Positions 37,357 to 46,350 of a stretch of 64,000 bases of DNA are shown here, one piece after another; the first letter of the stretch is position 1, and the number at the start of each line of letters is the position of its first letter. The notes beneath the pieces are model-generated. The model saw only the letters and a program-made list of their open reading frames with translations, was not told where the DNA came from and ran no database searches. A program made the translations under genes and the position numbers. The stretch is from Segetibacter aerophilus (lineage in GTDB: Bacteria > Bacteroidota > Bacteroidia > Chitinophagales > Chitinophagaceae): positions 186,001 to 250,000 of the forward strand of contig NZ_BJYT01000005.1 of NCBI RefSeq assembly GCF_007991655.1, given 5' to 3'.

Positions 37357-37383
37357 AAACTCCACCCTCAAGAGGTGGAGTTT
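37357..37383 (+). terminator. Terminator after the SusC/SusD pair
   Basis: AAACTCCACC (37357-37366) pairs with GGTGGAGTTT (37374-37383) around a 7-base loop, followed by an AT-rich tail. Confidence 0.85.
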
Positions 37384-37462
37384 ATTATTAGGTGCTAGTC
37401 CCCAAACATGAAACTTTCGACATTTATTAACGGTAGCGTCCTCTTTTTAAATTTCTAATCAT

Positions 37463-37470
37463 TACCTTTG
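37463..37470 (+). promoter_or_regulatory. Candidate -7 element of fusA
   Basis: TACCTTTG is an exact TAnnTTTG match followed by C, as in strong Bacteroidota promoters. No clear TTTG is seen at the expected upstream distance. Confidence 0.45.
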
Positions 37471-37574
37471 CGCCTCGAAATCTAATTTCCCATATTTTAG
37501 AGAAGATTTAAATAGGATTGCCAATTACACGTTCTCTGCAAATCATATTCTTAATAGGTGAAAAAAGAGTTTCT

Positions 37575-37616
37575 GTAGAAGGGAGTGACACAAGGATGTT
37601 GTACTAACAGTACAAT
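37575..37616 (+). repeat. Dispersed repeat with perfect hairpin in the fusA leader
   Basis: Core GTAGAAGGGAGTGACACAAG (37575-37594, GTGACACAA type), then GATG, then TTGTAC/GTACAA (37599-37604 with 37610-37615) around TAACA, with an extra G-T closing pair. It lies 48 bases before the fusA start on the coding strand. Confidence 0.7.
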
Positions 37617-37663
37617 AGTTGGTTACTACAAAAAAAGTCAATAACAATTTCAAATAAAAAGTC

Positions 37664-39814
37664 ATGGGCGACTTGAGATATCAACGGAACTTCGGTATTG
37701 CCGCGCATATTGATGCTGGTAAGACGACAACTACAGAACGTATTCTGTATTATACTGGTGTGAATCACAAAATTGGTGAAGTGCACGATGGCGCTGCAAC
37801 GATGGACTGGATGGCACAGGAGCAGGAGAGAGGTATTACCATTACTTCGGCTGCAACGACTTGTTTTTGGAACTTTCCTACCGTTCAAGGTGTTAAAGGT
37901 CCGGATACTAAACTTTACAAATTCAACATTATTGATACTCCGGGTCACGTTGACTTTACTGTTGAGGTAGAGCGTTCTTTACGTGTACTGGATGGTTTAT
38001 TAGCATTGTTTTGTGCAGTTTCCGGTGTTGAGCCTCAGTCTGAAACTGTTTGGCGTCAAGCTAACAGGTATAAAGTACCAAGAATTGGTTTCGTAAATAA
38101 AATGGACCGTAGTGGTGCTGACTTCTTAAACGTGGTTAAGCAAGTTCGTGAAATGTTGGGTGCAAAAGCAGTTCCCCTTCAATTGCCAATTGGTGCTGAA
38201 GATAATTTCAAAGGTGTTGTTGATCTAATCACAATGAAAGGAATTATCTGGGATGAAGAGTCTCGTGGTATGACTTTCAAAGAGGTGCCTATTCCTGCTG
38301 ACATGCAAGAAGAGGTTGATCAATATCGCCAGGAGTTAATAGAGGCGGTTGCGGATTACGATGATAAGCTGCTTGAAAAATTCTTTGAAGATGCAAGCAC
38401 TATTACTGAAGACGAGATTCATGAAGCTATCCGTAAAGCAACTATTGATCTTTCCATCATTCCTATGATGTGTGGATCATCTTTCAAAAATAAAGGTGTT
38501 CAAACTGCATTGGACGCTGTAGTAAGATATTTGCCAGGTCCTCTGGATATTGAGGCTGTAAAAGGTACAAACCCTGACACTGGTGAAGAAGTTCTTCGTC
38601 ATGCTGATCCTAAAGGTCCTTTTGCTGCATTAGCATTTAAAATTATGACTGACCCATTCGTAGGTCGTCTTGCCTTCTTCCGGGCTTATTCTGGTCGCTT
38701 AGACTCTGGTTCTTATGTATTAAACGTACGTACCGGAAAGAACGAGCGTATCAGCCGTATAATGCAGATGCATGCTAACAAGCAAAACCCGGTTGATTTT
38801 ATTGAAGCTGGCGATATCGGAGCTGCTGTTGGTTTTAAGGATATTAAGACTGGTGATACGCTTTGTGATGAGAAATTCCCTGTGGCTCTTGAAAGTATGA
38901 CTTTCCCAGAGCCGGTTATATCCGTTGCAATTGAGCCCAAAACCCAGGCTGATGTTGACAAAATGGGTATGGCTATTGCCAAACTGGTTGAAGAAGATCC
39001 TACACTTAGAGTTAAGACTGACGAGGAAACTGGTCAAACTATCCTTAGTGGAATGGGTGAACTTCACTTGGAGATCATTGTTGACCGTATGCGTCGTGAA
39101 TTTAAAGTGGAAATTAACCAAGGTGCTCCCCAAGTTGCTTATAAAGAGGCTTTCACTCAAAAAGTTGAGCATAGAGAAACCTTAAAAAAGCAAACGGGCG
39201 GTCGTGGTAAATTTGCCGATATTGTTTTCGAGATCGGGCCCGCAGACGAAGAATTCTTGAAGGAAGGAAAAGGAACTTACCAGTTTGTAAACGACATTTT
39301 TGGTGGATCTATTCCTCGTGAATTTGTTCCTGCTATTCAAAAAGGTTTCGAGCAGTCAATGAACACAGGTGTTCTTGCCGCTTACCCTGTTGAAAGTATG
39401 AAAGTTCGTGTATTCGATGGTTCATTCCACGCAGTTGACTCCGATGCAATGTCGTTTGAATTGTGTGCTCGTCAAGGTTTCCGTGCAGCTGGTAAAAAAG
39501 CTAAGCCGGTACTACTTGAGCCGATCATGAAAGTTGAGGTAACTACGCCAGACCAGTACATGGGTGACGTAACAGGTGATCTTAACCGGCGCCGTGGTAT
39601 GTTAGAAGGTATGGATAGTCGTGCAGGTTTGCAGGTTATTAAGGCTAAAGTTCCATTAAGCGAAATGTTTGGTTATGTAACTCAATTGCGTTCATTGTCT
39701 TCTGGCCGTGCAACTTCAACTATGGAGTTTAGCCATTACAATCCGGCTCCAAATAACGTCGCTGAGACTGTAATGTCAAAACAAAAAGGAAAATTGAAGG
39801 TAGAAGAAGAATAA
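37664..39814 (+). CDS. fusA: Translation elongation factor G
   Basis: A 716-residue GTPase that drives ribosomal translocation. The G domain has [15 protein letters not shown] (P-loop), [11 protein letters not shown] (switch I), DTPGHVDF and NKMDRSGAD. The later domains show the expected [10 protein letters not shown], the domain IV loop [12 protein letters not shown] and the C-terminal [16 protein letters not shown]. Length is normal. It is detached from rpsL-rpsG by the SusC/SusD pair and is followed by a terminator, so neither rpsJ nor tuf is linked here. Confidence 0.98.
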   Translation: MGDLRYQRNFGIAAHIDAGKTTTTERILYYTGVNHKIGEVHDGAATMDWMAQEQERGITITSAATTCFWNFPTVQGVKGPDTKLYKFNIIDTPGHVDFTVEVERSLRVLDGLLALFCAVSGVEPQSETVWRQANRYKVPRIGFVNKMDRSGADFLNVVKQVREMLGAKAVPLQLPIGAEDNFKGVVDLITMKGIIWDEESRGMTFKEVPIPADMQEEVDQYRQELIEAVADYDDKLLEKFFEDASTITEDEIHEAIRKATIDLSIIPMMCGSSFKNKGVQTALDAVVRYLPGPLDIEAVKGTNPDTGEEVLRHADPKGPFAALAFKIMTDPFVGRLAFFRAYSGRLDSGSYVLNVRTGKNERISRIMQMHANKQNPVDFIEAGDIGAAVGFKDIKTGDTLCDEKFPVALESMTFPEPVISVAIEPKTQADVDKMGMAIAKLVEEDPTLRVKTDEETGQTILSGMGELHLEIIVDRMRREFKVEINQGAPQVAYKEAFTQKVEHRETLKKQTGGRGKFADIVFEIGPADEEFLKEGKGTYQFVNDIFGGSIPREFVPAIQKGFEQSMNTGVLAAYPVESMKVRVFDGSFHAVDSDAMSFELCARQGFRAAGKKAKPVLLEPIMKVEVTTPDQYMGDVTGDLNRRRGMLEGMDSRAGLQVIKAKVPLSEMFGYVTQLRSLSSGRATSTMEFSHYNPAPNNVAETVMSKQKGKLKVEEE

Positions 39815-39840
39815 GCTTTTTAATAATCAATTATATGAGA

Positions 39841-39867
39841 GCCCTGCTGATAAAGCGGGGCTTTTTT
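39841..39867 (+). terminator. Terminator after fusA
   Basis: GCCCTGCT (39841-39848) pairs with AGCGGGGC (39854-39861, one T-G wobble) around GATAA, followed by six T. Confidence 0.9.
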
Positions 39868-40000
39868 GTTTTTGGATCTTAATCCCAGGGTTTGCTCCTT
39901 AGCGTAATAGTTGCAGCGCAATCACTTCATCTGACTGTTGTTAAGAAACTGCAGTTTTTACCCGGAGCTCCTGCAGCAAACCAGTCACTACTACCCATAA

Positions 40001-40030
40001 AAAAACTCTTGTCGTTGGACAAGAGTTTTT
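40001..40030 (-). terminator. Terminator after malQ
   Basis: A perfect 13-bp stem AAAAACTCTTGTC (40001-40013) with 40018-40030 around GTTG. On the minus strand it lies 21 bases past the malQ stop and continues into a T-tract; the base of the stem would also allow weak termination on the plus strand. Confidence 0.9.
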
Positions 40031-40050
40031 GAGTTCGAAATCTTGTGTGT

Positions 40051-41559
40051 CTAAACCCGGTTATACAATTTTGTCCATTCCTTAAGTAAGGTTTCCGCAT
40101 CGCTGGTTACTTGGTTGGGAAGTAGACGCCATTGCCAGTTATTCTCGCCGGAAGCCGGAGTATTCATACGAGCTATTTCATCAAGTCCAAGTACATCCTG
40201 GATAGGTAAGATAGCAATGTTTGCAACGGAAGCATAAGCAAGCCGACCGAAAACTACAGGAATATCATCCTCAGTTAATGCTCTCCCAACGTATTGTTCG
40301 ATCTGGTGATGATTTTTGCTTCCTTCCTGCCGGTACCATCCCCTGATCGTGTTGTTGTCATGGGTACCCGTATAGGCAACAAAGTTCTCGGCGTAGTTGT
40401 GTGGAATATAAGGGTTCTGAGGCATGCCTTCGCCAAAAGCGAACTGCAACACCTTCATTCCCGAAAACGCAAACTCGTCTCTCAATTCGTATACAGCATC
40501 ATTAATTTCTCCAAGATCCTCAGCAATGAAGGGCACTTCACCCAGCGCTTTGTTCACAGCTTTAAACAAATCGCCTCGTGGCCCAGGCTTCCATGTTCCT
40601 TTTTTTGCAGTTTCTTCATCTGCAGCCACTTCCCAATAATCTGCAAAGGCTCTAAAATGGTCAAGACGCAAAATATCGAATAACTCCAGGTTCTTTTTAA
40701 AGCGTTCTATCCACCAAGCGTAATTTTGTTTTTTTAGAACATCCCACAGGAAAACAGGCATACCCCAAAGCTGTCCATCTTCACTGAATGCATCAGGCGG
40801 TACTCCTGCAACTCCAATCATATTACCTTTTTTATCAAGGCTAAAAAGATCTTTATGAGACCATACATCCACGGAATCATAGCTGACATAAAATGGAAGG
40901 TCTCCAAAAAGTTTAATGTTCAGGCTATTGCAATACTTTCTTAACTCATGCCATTGCTTGAAGAAAAGAAATTGAAGAAATTTAGTTTTGTCTACTTCGT
41001 CCTTATTTTCCGTTACCAACTTTTTTACAGCCACTTCATTTCGTAGCTTATATTCTTCAGTCCACTTAAACCACGGCTGACTTTCGTTCTGCTTTTTCAG
41101 CAGCATATAAAGAGCAAAATCATCCAACCAGTACGCTTCTTTTTCACAAAACTGTTTAAAGTCAGCTTCTAACTTTTTCCCTTTTCCCTGTTTGAAATTC
41201 TGCCATGCTTGTTCAAAGATTTCCGCCTTTACCCGTTCTACTTCGGCAAAATTTGTTTTTCCTTCCTGCGGTAGATGGTATTTTTTAATTTCTTCGGCAT
41301 TTAAGAGATTATCCTTAACCATTAGTTCGGGACTAATTAAAAGTGTGTTCCCGGCCCTGCTACTAATGGAACTATAAGGTGAATGTCCCTGTCCCTGCTC
41401 AGTAGGATTTAGGGGAAGCAACTGCCAATATTTTTGATTGCTGCGGTGCAAAAAATCGGCAAAGGCGCATGCTTCCGGACCCATATCGCCTACGCCGAAC
41501 GGTGAAGCAAGAGAGGAAATATGAAGCAGGATACCCGCTCCTCTTTTATTGTTAGTCAT
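40051..41559 (-). CDS. malQ: 4-alpha-glucanotransferase (amylomaltase, GH77)
   Basis: A 502-residue disproportionating enzyme that moves glucan segments between maltodextrins and frees glucose. GH77 blocks are clear: RGAGILLHISSLASPFGVGDMG at the N-terminus, YWQLLPLNPT, GDLPFYVSYDSVDVW, the nucleophile region DILRLDHFRAF, the acid/base region FIAEDLG and the third acidic site YTGTHDNNT. All catalytic carboxylates are in place. It is the last gene of the glgX-treZ-treY-malQ block, with 2 bases between it and treY, so it is surely co-translated with treY and probably recycles the short chains left by the trehalose pathway. Confidence 0.96.
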   Translation of the reverse strand: MTNNKRGAGILLHISSLASPFGVGDMGPEACAFADFLHRSNQKYWQLLPLNPTEQGQGHSPYSSISSRAGNTLLISPELMVKDNLLNAEEIKKYHLPQEGKTNFAEVERVKAEIFEQAWQNFKQGKGKKLEADFKQFCEKEAYWLDDFALYMLLKKQNESQPWFKWTEEYKLRNEVAVKKLVTENKDEVDKTKFLQFLFFKQWHELRKYCNSLNIKLFGDLPFYVSYDSVDVWSHKDLFSLDKKGNMIGVAGVPPDAFSEDGQLWGMPVFLWDVLKKQNYAWWIERFKKNLELFDILRLDHFRAFADYWEVAADEETAKKGTWKPGPRGDLFKAVNKALGEVPFIAEDLGEINDAVYELRDEFAFSGMKVLQFAFGEGMPQNPYIPHNYAENFVAYTGTHDNNTIRGWYRQEGSKNHHQIEQYVGRALTEDDIPVVFGRLAYASVANIAILPIQDVLGLDEIARMNTPASGENNWQWRLLPNQVTSDAETLLKEWTKLYNRV

Positions 41560-41561
41560 AA

Positions 41562-44282
41562 TTATTTGAGTTTAAGCACTGCCAATGGCAAGCTTTTAAA
41601 AATGTCTTTAATAGTAATTTCTTGTTCGTGCGTTCTATTTACTTTGGAGAAGAGATGCTGATAAGTGGCAGGGGCGCCTGCGGGTAGGGCTACTCGTGTA
41701 TCCTTCCAATCGATTGATAAAATCTCTTGTTGTTGCTCTTTACTTAGAGCCGCCAGATGAAGTGGGACTGCAACAACGTACCATTCATTTTGATAACGGC
41801 GGGCATAAGCCAGCACATTTGAAGCAAATTCTCCAAGAACGGTTAAAGGAATATATTCAGCCTTTTCAAAAAACTCTTTATTTTCCTTTCGATCATTCAA
41901 CAATTGGTGCGTCAGCCAAAGTTTTATTTTAGCACTATACCTGTTTTCCCATAAGTGAGACATCAGGTTTTCATGTTCGTCATTTGCCTGGGCCTCTAAC
42001 TCGTTCATTAGCTGCTGCCGAAGTTCATAATCTACAGGCCTTCTGTTGTCCGGGTCTACCAGACTAAAATCCCACAATTCTGTCCCCTGGTAAACGTCAG
42101 GAACACCAGGCGCAGTAAACTTGACAACTACTTGTGCAAGCGAGTTAACGACGCCAAAGTCAGAAACCTTTTTATGGAATTGTTCAAAACGCTTCCAAAA
42201 AGGTTTGTTTTGCTGCAAGAGGTTTACGGCAAAATTTTTTGCGGCTGTTTCGTATTCTTCGTTGGGTGTAGTCCAGTTAGAATGGGTCTTTGCTTCGCGT
42301 AAAGCTTTCTGTAAATATTCCTGAACTCGGTTTTTAAAGTCGTCGTCTCCCTGGGTAGGCATAGGGTATGCCCCAACCAAAGTCTGATAAATTAAGTATT
42401 CATCATTGGCATCTGGCGCTTCTTGTTCTTTCAATTCCTTATTGAGCTCCTGCCATTCTTTTACTACAGCAAACCATTCATCAGGAAGGTCAGTTAGTAC
42501 GTTTAATCTTGCCCGTACATCTTCACCACGCTTGGTGTCATGGGTAGAAGTTCCGTTCATACTTAGGCGCCACTTTTCCTGCCGGTCCAGCATTTTTTGA
42601 TGGAACTCTTCAGGACTGTCACCAAAAGCGTCAGGAGAATCACCGACTTCGTTATGACCAATAAAACGATTGTAGGTGTACATTAACGTGTCTTCAGCCC
42701 CTTTCGCCATAAGTGGACCTGTAAACTGCATACACCTCTGATAAAACCTTAGCGCCCGTGCATTGTAGGCTTTGTCACCTTCTTTGGGCTTATGCAACAA
42801 GGCAGTTTCAAGCAAAGGAATCGCCGGAGCTAGTTCTGGTTTGTTTTGCTTTATCCTGTTTAAAATGTCCTGAACATCACCAGCTTCTGTTTGATCTAAC
42901 GGAAGTTTATTTCCATAATATCGATACACTGGACATTGAATAAGAAATTCGCCAATTGCTTCTTTCAATACTTCAGGAGCGACGTTGCTTAATTCATTAT
43001 CCTCAACCAAATTCATGTCTTCAAAAAGATGGTGCAGGTTTGATAATTCACCGCCCATGTTCTCATGCAGAATGTAGGACTTCTTGTCGTGCAGTTGCTG
43101 GTGAATCGACCTGTCGTCCTTTACCAGGTCCTCATAATATTCAGTGAACTGTTTTTCGCTTGTCTTATTTGTGAAGGCATTGTTTACTATTCCCAAAAAG
43201 TCGTAACCTGTGTTTCCTTCAATTGGCCAGTAATCAGGCAAGCCTTCCCCGGGTTCCAGAATTTTTTCAACCACTATATATGTTTCTTCGCCTGCCAGTT
43301 CTCTTAGCTGTTGCAGATATAAGGTTGGATCAAAAAGGCCGTCAATATGGTCTATTCTCAGCCCCTGGAAAACGCCCTTGTCCAGCAATTCTTTTATGTA
43401 TTTGTGGTAATACAAAAAGACATCGTTGTCTTGCATGTTCAGGCATATCAAACCGTTGACTGTAAAAAACCTACGAAAGTTAATTTTCTGATCGGTCTTT
43501 TGCCAGTTAACAAGTTGGTACACCTGCTCGTCAGCAATCTGCTTGATCAGTTCATGATCCTCGTTTATTTTCTGCAGGCAACTTTCTAAATAGCCTTTAG
43601 TCGTATTACTCTTAGTAAGTGCGCTCAACTGTAGCTGAAACTCATGGAGTGTCTCTTTGTATGCCTCGGGCTCCTCGGATCTTTGGATGTCTTTTACCTG
43701 ATCCAGTAACTGTTGTATTGCCTGGTTTGGCTCCCCGTCGCCGGTCTGAAGGATAGTGATATAAGAACGAAGCCTTAGCGGATAGGTACTATCATAGTAT
43801 TTTAAGACAAATCTTGGTTCTTCGAAATCTATTGTAAGCTCCCCGTTTTTGATCACCTCTTGTAATGGATTGCCTAAAAACGGAATCATTATTTTGCCAT
43901 GATAAATCTTACCGGTCCAGGGTACATCAAAGAAAGATGCATAGACGGACTTCTGACCTTTTTCCAACACATCTTTCAACCACGGATTATTGGGGTCAAA
44001 CGCCATATGGTTTGGAACAATATCCTGCAGCCACTTTATACCTGCTTCCTTAAGCCTTTGGCTGATACTTAGTAGTTGCTCCTCTGTTCCTATTTCCGGG
44101 TTTATCTTATGGGGATTAACGCCGTCGTATCCATGTACACTTCCCGGTGTTGCTTCAAAAATTGGTGAGGCATAGATAGTTCCTACGCCTAGTTTGATTA
44201 AATAAGGGATGATTTTTTCAAAATCGGAAAATGTGAAGTCTTTATGAAATTGGATACGATATGTAGATACTGGATTATTCAT
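41562..44282 (-). CDS. treY: Malto-oligosyltrehalose synthase (TreY)
   Basis: A 906-residue GH13 enzyme that isomerises the reducing-end alpha-1,4 bond of maltodextrins into an alpha-1,1 (trehalose) bond. The start MNNPVSTYRIQFHKDFTFSDFEKIIPYL is diagnostic, followed by YASPIFEATPGSVHGYDGVNP, DIVPNHMAF, FQGLRIDHIDGLFDP (nucleophile), YIVVEKILEPGE (acid/base) and STHDTKRGEDVRARL. The C-terminal PGVPDVYQGTELWDFSLVDPDNRRPVD is also typical. Its start overlaps the treZ stop by 8 bases (ATGAATAA), indicating translational coupling, and malQ follows 2 bases after its stop. Confidence 0.96.
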   Translation of the reverse strand: MNNPVSTYRIQFHKDFTFSDFEKIIPYLIKLGVGTIYASPIFEATPGSVHGYDGVNPHKINPEIGTEEQLLSISQRLKEAGIKWLQDIVPNHMAFDPNNPWLKDVLEKGQKSVYASFFDVPWTGKIYHGKIMIPFLGNPLQEVIKNGELTIDFEEPRFVLKYYDSTYPLRLRSYITILQTGDGEPNQAIQQLLDQVKDIQRSEEPEAYKETLHEFQLQLSALTKSNTTKGYLESCLQKINEDHELIKQIADEQVYQLVNWQKTDQKINFRRFFTVNGLICLNMQDNDVFLYYHKYIKELLDKGVFQGLRIDHIDGLFDPTLYLQQLRELAGEETYIVVEKILEPGEGLPDYWPIEGNTGYDFLGIVNNAFTNKTSEKQFTEYYEDLVKDDRSIHQQLHDKKSYILHENMGGELSNLHHLFEDMNLVEDNELSNVAPEVLKEAIGEFLIQCPVYRYYGNKLPLDQTEAGDVQDILNRIKQNKPELAPAIPLLETALLHKPKEGDKAYNARALRFYQRCMQFTGPLMAKGAEDTLMYTYNRFIGHNEVGDSPDAFGDSPEEFHQKMLDRQEKWRLSMNGTSTHDTKRGEDVRARLNVLTDLPDEWFAVVKEWQELNKELKEQEAPDANDEYLIYQTLVGAYPMPTQGDDDFKNRVQEYLQKALREAKTHSNWTTPNEEYETAAKNFAVNLLQQNKPFWKRFEQFHKKVSDFGVVNSLAQVVVKFTAPGVPDVYQGTELWDFSLVDPDNRRPVDYELRQQLMNELEAQANDEHENLMSHLWENRYSAKIKLWLTHQLLNDRKENKEFFEKAEYIPLTVLGEFASNVLAYARRYQNEWYVVAVPLHLAALSKEQQQEILSIDWKDTRVALPAGAPATYQHLFSKVNRTHEQEITIKDIFKSLPLAVLKLK

Positions 44283-46113
44283 GGCTGTTCTTATAAATTA
44301 AAATTGACTCCGGCTGAATGGTAACGACCGCTCCGTTTCGATCTTCAGCAGTTGCCAGACCGTTCCATATTGACTCAGCAGAGTTTAATAATTTTTTCCA
44401 TTCGTTTTTAAATGTTGGCAATGTTGCAGGTTGCGGAGATTTAGAGAAATTCATAACACATAAGATGTGGTCACCCTCATGCCACCGGTGCAACAACAGC
44501 GTTTGATTTTGCTCGTTTATTTCTACATTCAGCTGATTCCTGTTTAAATGCTTCAAAGCTGGTTCTTGCTTTCTGAGGCTGATCAACGTCTTGTAATACT
44601 CAAACATCGTCTTATGCTGAGGCTGCTGCAATAAATCCCATTGAAGCTTTGACTCTTCAAACGTTTTTTCGTCGACGGGGTCTGGTGCTTCGCCTTGAGA
44701 ATGAAACGCAGCAAATTCTGCTTTCCTTCCTTTCCTAACCGCATCTGCTAATTCAGGATCGGTATGACTTACAAAATATAGGAAAGGGTGCGGCTCGCTA
44801 TACTCTTCGCCCATGAACAACATTGGCAGGTAGGGACTGACAAGTACAGCCGCTGCCATCAGTTTTTGCATTTCAAAACTTACCAATGTGCTTGTTCGTT
44901 CCCCGAGCATTCGGTTTCCAACCTGGTCGTGGTTTTGAGAAAAAACGACGAACTGTTTGCCTGGGTTATTATCGGCTTTTATACCAAATGTTTTTTTACG
45001 ATGGGGTGAATATTGGCCGTCAAAAACATAAGCATCTTTATAAGACTTAGCCAAATGAACCAAGCCATTGAAGTCACTATAATAGCCGCTTCTTTCTTCA
45101 CCTGCCGTAACTCTTAACGCGTGATGGAACTCATCAACCCACTGTCCGTCCATTCCGAAGCCTTGCTGGTCTAGGGGATTGATGAAACGATTATCATTTA
45201 GATCGAGCTCTACAATTAGGTAGTGAGTACGACCTGTGGCGGCCATCAGTTTATTGACGTGTTGCTTTATCTCCCGTAGAATATGTGTAGCACTAAAATC
45301 TTTGATCGCGTGCACCGCATCCATTCGTAGAGCGTCAATGTGAAAATCACGAAACCACATCAACACATTTTCGACAAAGTATTTTCTTACACCATCACAC
45401 CACTCATCATCGAAGTTTATAGCATTACCCCAGGGAGTATTGTATTTGTCTGTAAAGTAAGGACCGAAAGCACCGAGGTAGTTTCCTTCGGGTCCCATAT
45501 GATTGTAAACCACATCGAGGATGACGGCTATTCCGATATCGTGGCAAGCCTGCACCAGGTGTTTCAACCCCTCGGGACCGCCGTAAGTATTCTGAACGGC
45601 ATAAGGAAAAACGCCGTCATAGCCCCAATTCCTCCCGCCGGGAAACTGAGAGACAGGCATGATCTCTATGGCATTTATGCCTAGTTCTTTCAAATATGAA
45701 AGCTTTCCTTCTAAAGCTGCAAACGTGCCTTCAGTCGTAAAAGTTCCTGTATGCAATTCATACAGCACGTAATCTTCCAGTGGCAAATTATTCCAATTGC
45801 TGTCGTTCCATTTGAACTGCTGAACGTCTACCGCTTTTGAAAAACCGTGTACTCCCTCAGGCTGACTAACAGAAGCAGGGTCTGGAAAAACCTTGTCGTC
45901 TCCCAACGAAACTTTATATAGATCTCCTACTTTGATCTCTTTTGTGCACGTTTTCCAATATCCGAAATCATCCTTTGTAAGCTTAATCGTTTGTTTGTCT
46001 TGTAAAATGATTTCAACATTTTCCTGCAGAGGCGCCCATATTGCGACCTCTGCCTCACCTCTTTCATTAAAATTTACTCCTAATGATCTTCTATTAATGT
46101 CTGTTTGAATCAT
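44275..46113 (-). CDS. treZ: Malto-oligosyltrehalose trehalohydrolase (TreZ)
   Basis: A 612-residue GH13 enzyme that cuts trehalose from the product of TreY. An N-terminal CBM48-like domain (about 1-100, AEVAIWAPLQENVEIILQ) precedes the catalytic barrel with LSYLKELGINAIEIMPVSQFPGGRNWGYDGV, VILDVVYNHMGPEG, DALRMDAVHAI (nucleophile), LIVELDLND (acid/base) and FSQNHDQVGNR. The WGYDGV block and the FPGGRNWG segment separate TreZ from branching enzymes. It overlaps treY by 8 bases. Upstream, 237 bases separate it from glgX, containing two repeat copies head to head, which may or may not split the operon. Confidence 0.96.
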   Translation of the reverse strand: MIQTDINRRSLGVNFNERGEAEVAIWAPLQENVEIILQDKQTIKLTKDDFGYWKTCTKEIKVGDLYKVSLGDDKVFPDPASVSQPEGVHGFSKAVDVQQFKWNDSNWNNLPLEDYVLYELHTGTFTTEGTFAALEGKLSYLKELGINAIEIMPVSQFPGGRNWGYDGVFPYAVQNTYGGPEGLKHLVQACHDIGIAVILDVVYNHMGPEGNYLGAFGPYFTDKYNTPWGNAINFDDEWCDGVRKYFVENVLMWFRDFHIDALRMDAVHAIKDFSATHILREIKQHVNKLMAATGRTHYLIVELDLNDNRFINPLDQQGFGMDGQWVDEFHHALRVTAGEERSGYYSDFNGLVHLAKSYKDAYVFDGQYSPHRKKTFGIKADNNPGKQFVVFSQNHDQVGNRMLGERTSTLVSFEMQKLMAAAVLVSPYLPMLFMGEEYSEPHPFLYFVSHTDPELADAVRKGRKAEFAAFHSQGEAPDPVDEKTFEESKLQWDLLQQPQHKTMFEYYKTLISLRKQEPALKHLNRNQLNVEINEQNQTLLLHRWHEGDHILCVMNFSKSPQPATLPTFKNEWKKLLNSAESIWNGLATAEDRNGAVVTIQPESILIYKNSHE

Positions 46114-46160
46114 GGATTTAAAGCTTCTATACTGTTTTCGTTTTTATGTTTTTGTGTCTC

Positions 46161-46204
46161 GGCTGCAGTTCACGATTAGCCTCGGTTGTGTCACTCACTT
46201 CGAC
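46161..46204 (-). repeat. Dispersed repeat with hairpin, GTGACACAAC type (left arm of pair)
   Basis: On the minus strand the core GTCGAAGTGAGTGACACAAC (46204 to 46185) is followed by CGAG and a hairpin with stem GGCT/AGCC (46161-46181). It faces the copy at 46266 across 61 bases. Confidence 0.7.
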
Positions 46205-46265
46205 TGTATCTTTTCAAATTATCGTCTCTCTACATCATACTTTCCTGTTCAGGAGAGAAAGTATT

Positions 46266-46318
46266 GTTGAAGAGTGCGACGCAAGGATGCCTGGTAGTAG
46301 CACGACCATTTTGGCTCC
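46266..46318 (+). repeat. Dispersed repeat with two-part hairpin, GCGACGCAAG type (right arm of pair)
   Basis: Core GTTGAAGAGTGCGACGCAAG (46266-46285), then GATG overlapping a two-tier hairpin: an outer stem GGA(t)GCC with GGCTCC (46285-46291 with 46313-46318) and an inner TGGT/ACCA (46292-46295 with 46305-46308). Confidence 0.7.
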
Positions 46319-46350
46319 TTATAAAATCCCTATCAAAAACCTTTAAACTA

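Larger units (their letters stand above)
37327..37663. other. 337-base gap before fusA: terminator, -7 element, repeat
   Basis: In order it holds the SusD terminator (37357-37383), a TACCTTTG element (37463-37470) and a dispersed repeat copy with a perfect hairpin (37575-37616). If the promoter is real, fusA has a leader of about 190 bases containing the repeat. No gene is seen. Confidence 0.55.

Noticed and set aside
38720-39172. 150-residue frame antisense to fusA
   Set aside because: Typical shadow of a highly biased coding sequence; no independent start signals or domain.
39910-39931. Possible eleventh copy of the dispersed repeat (minus strand, GAAGTGATTGCGCTGCAAC)
   Set aside because: Only part of the core matches, spacing differs, and no GATG box or clear hairpin follows.
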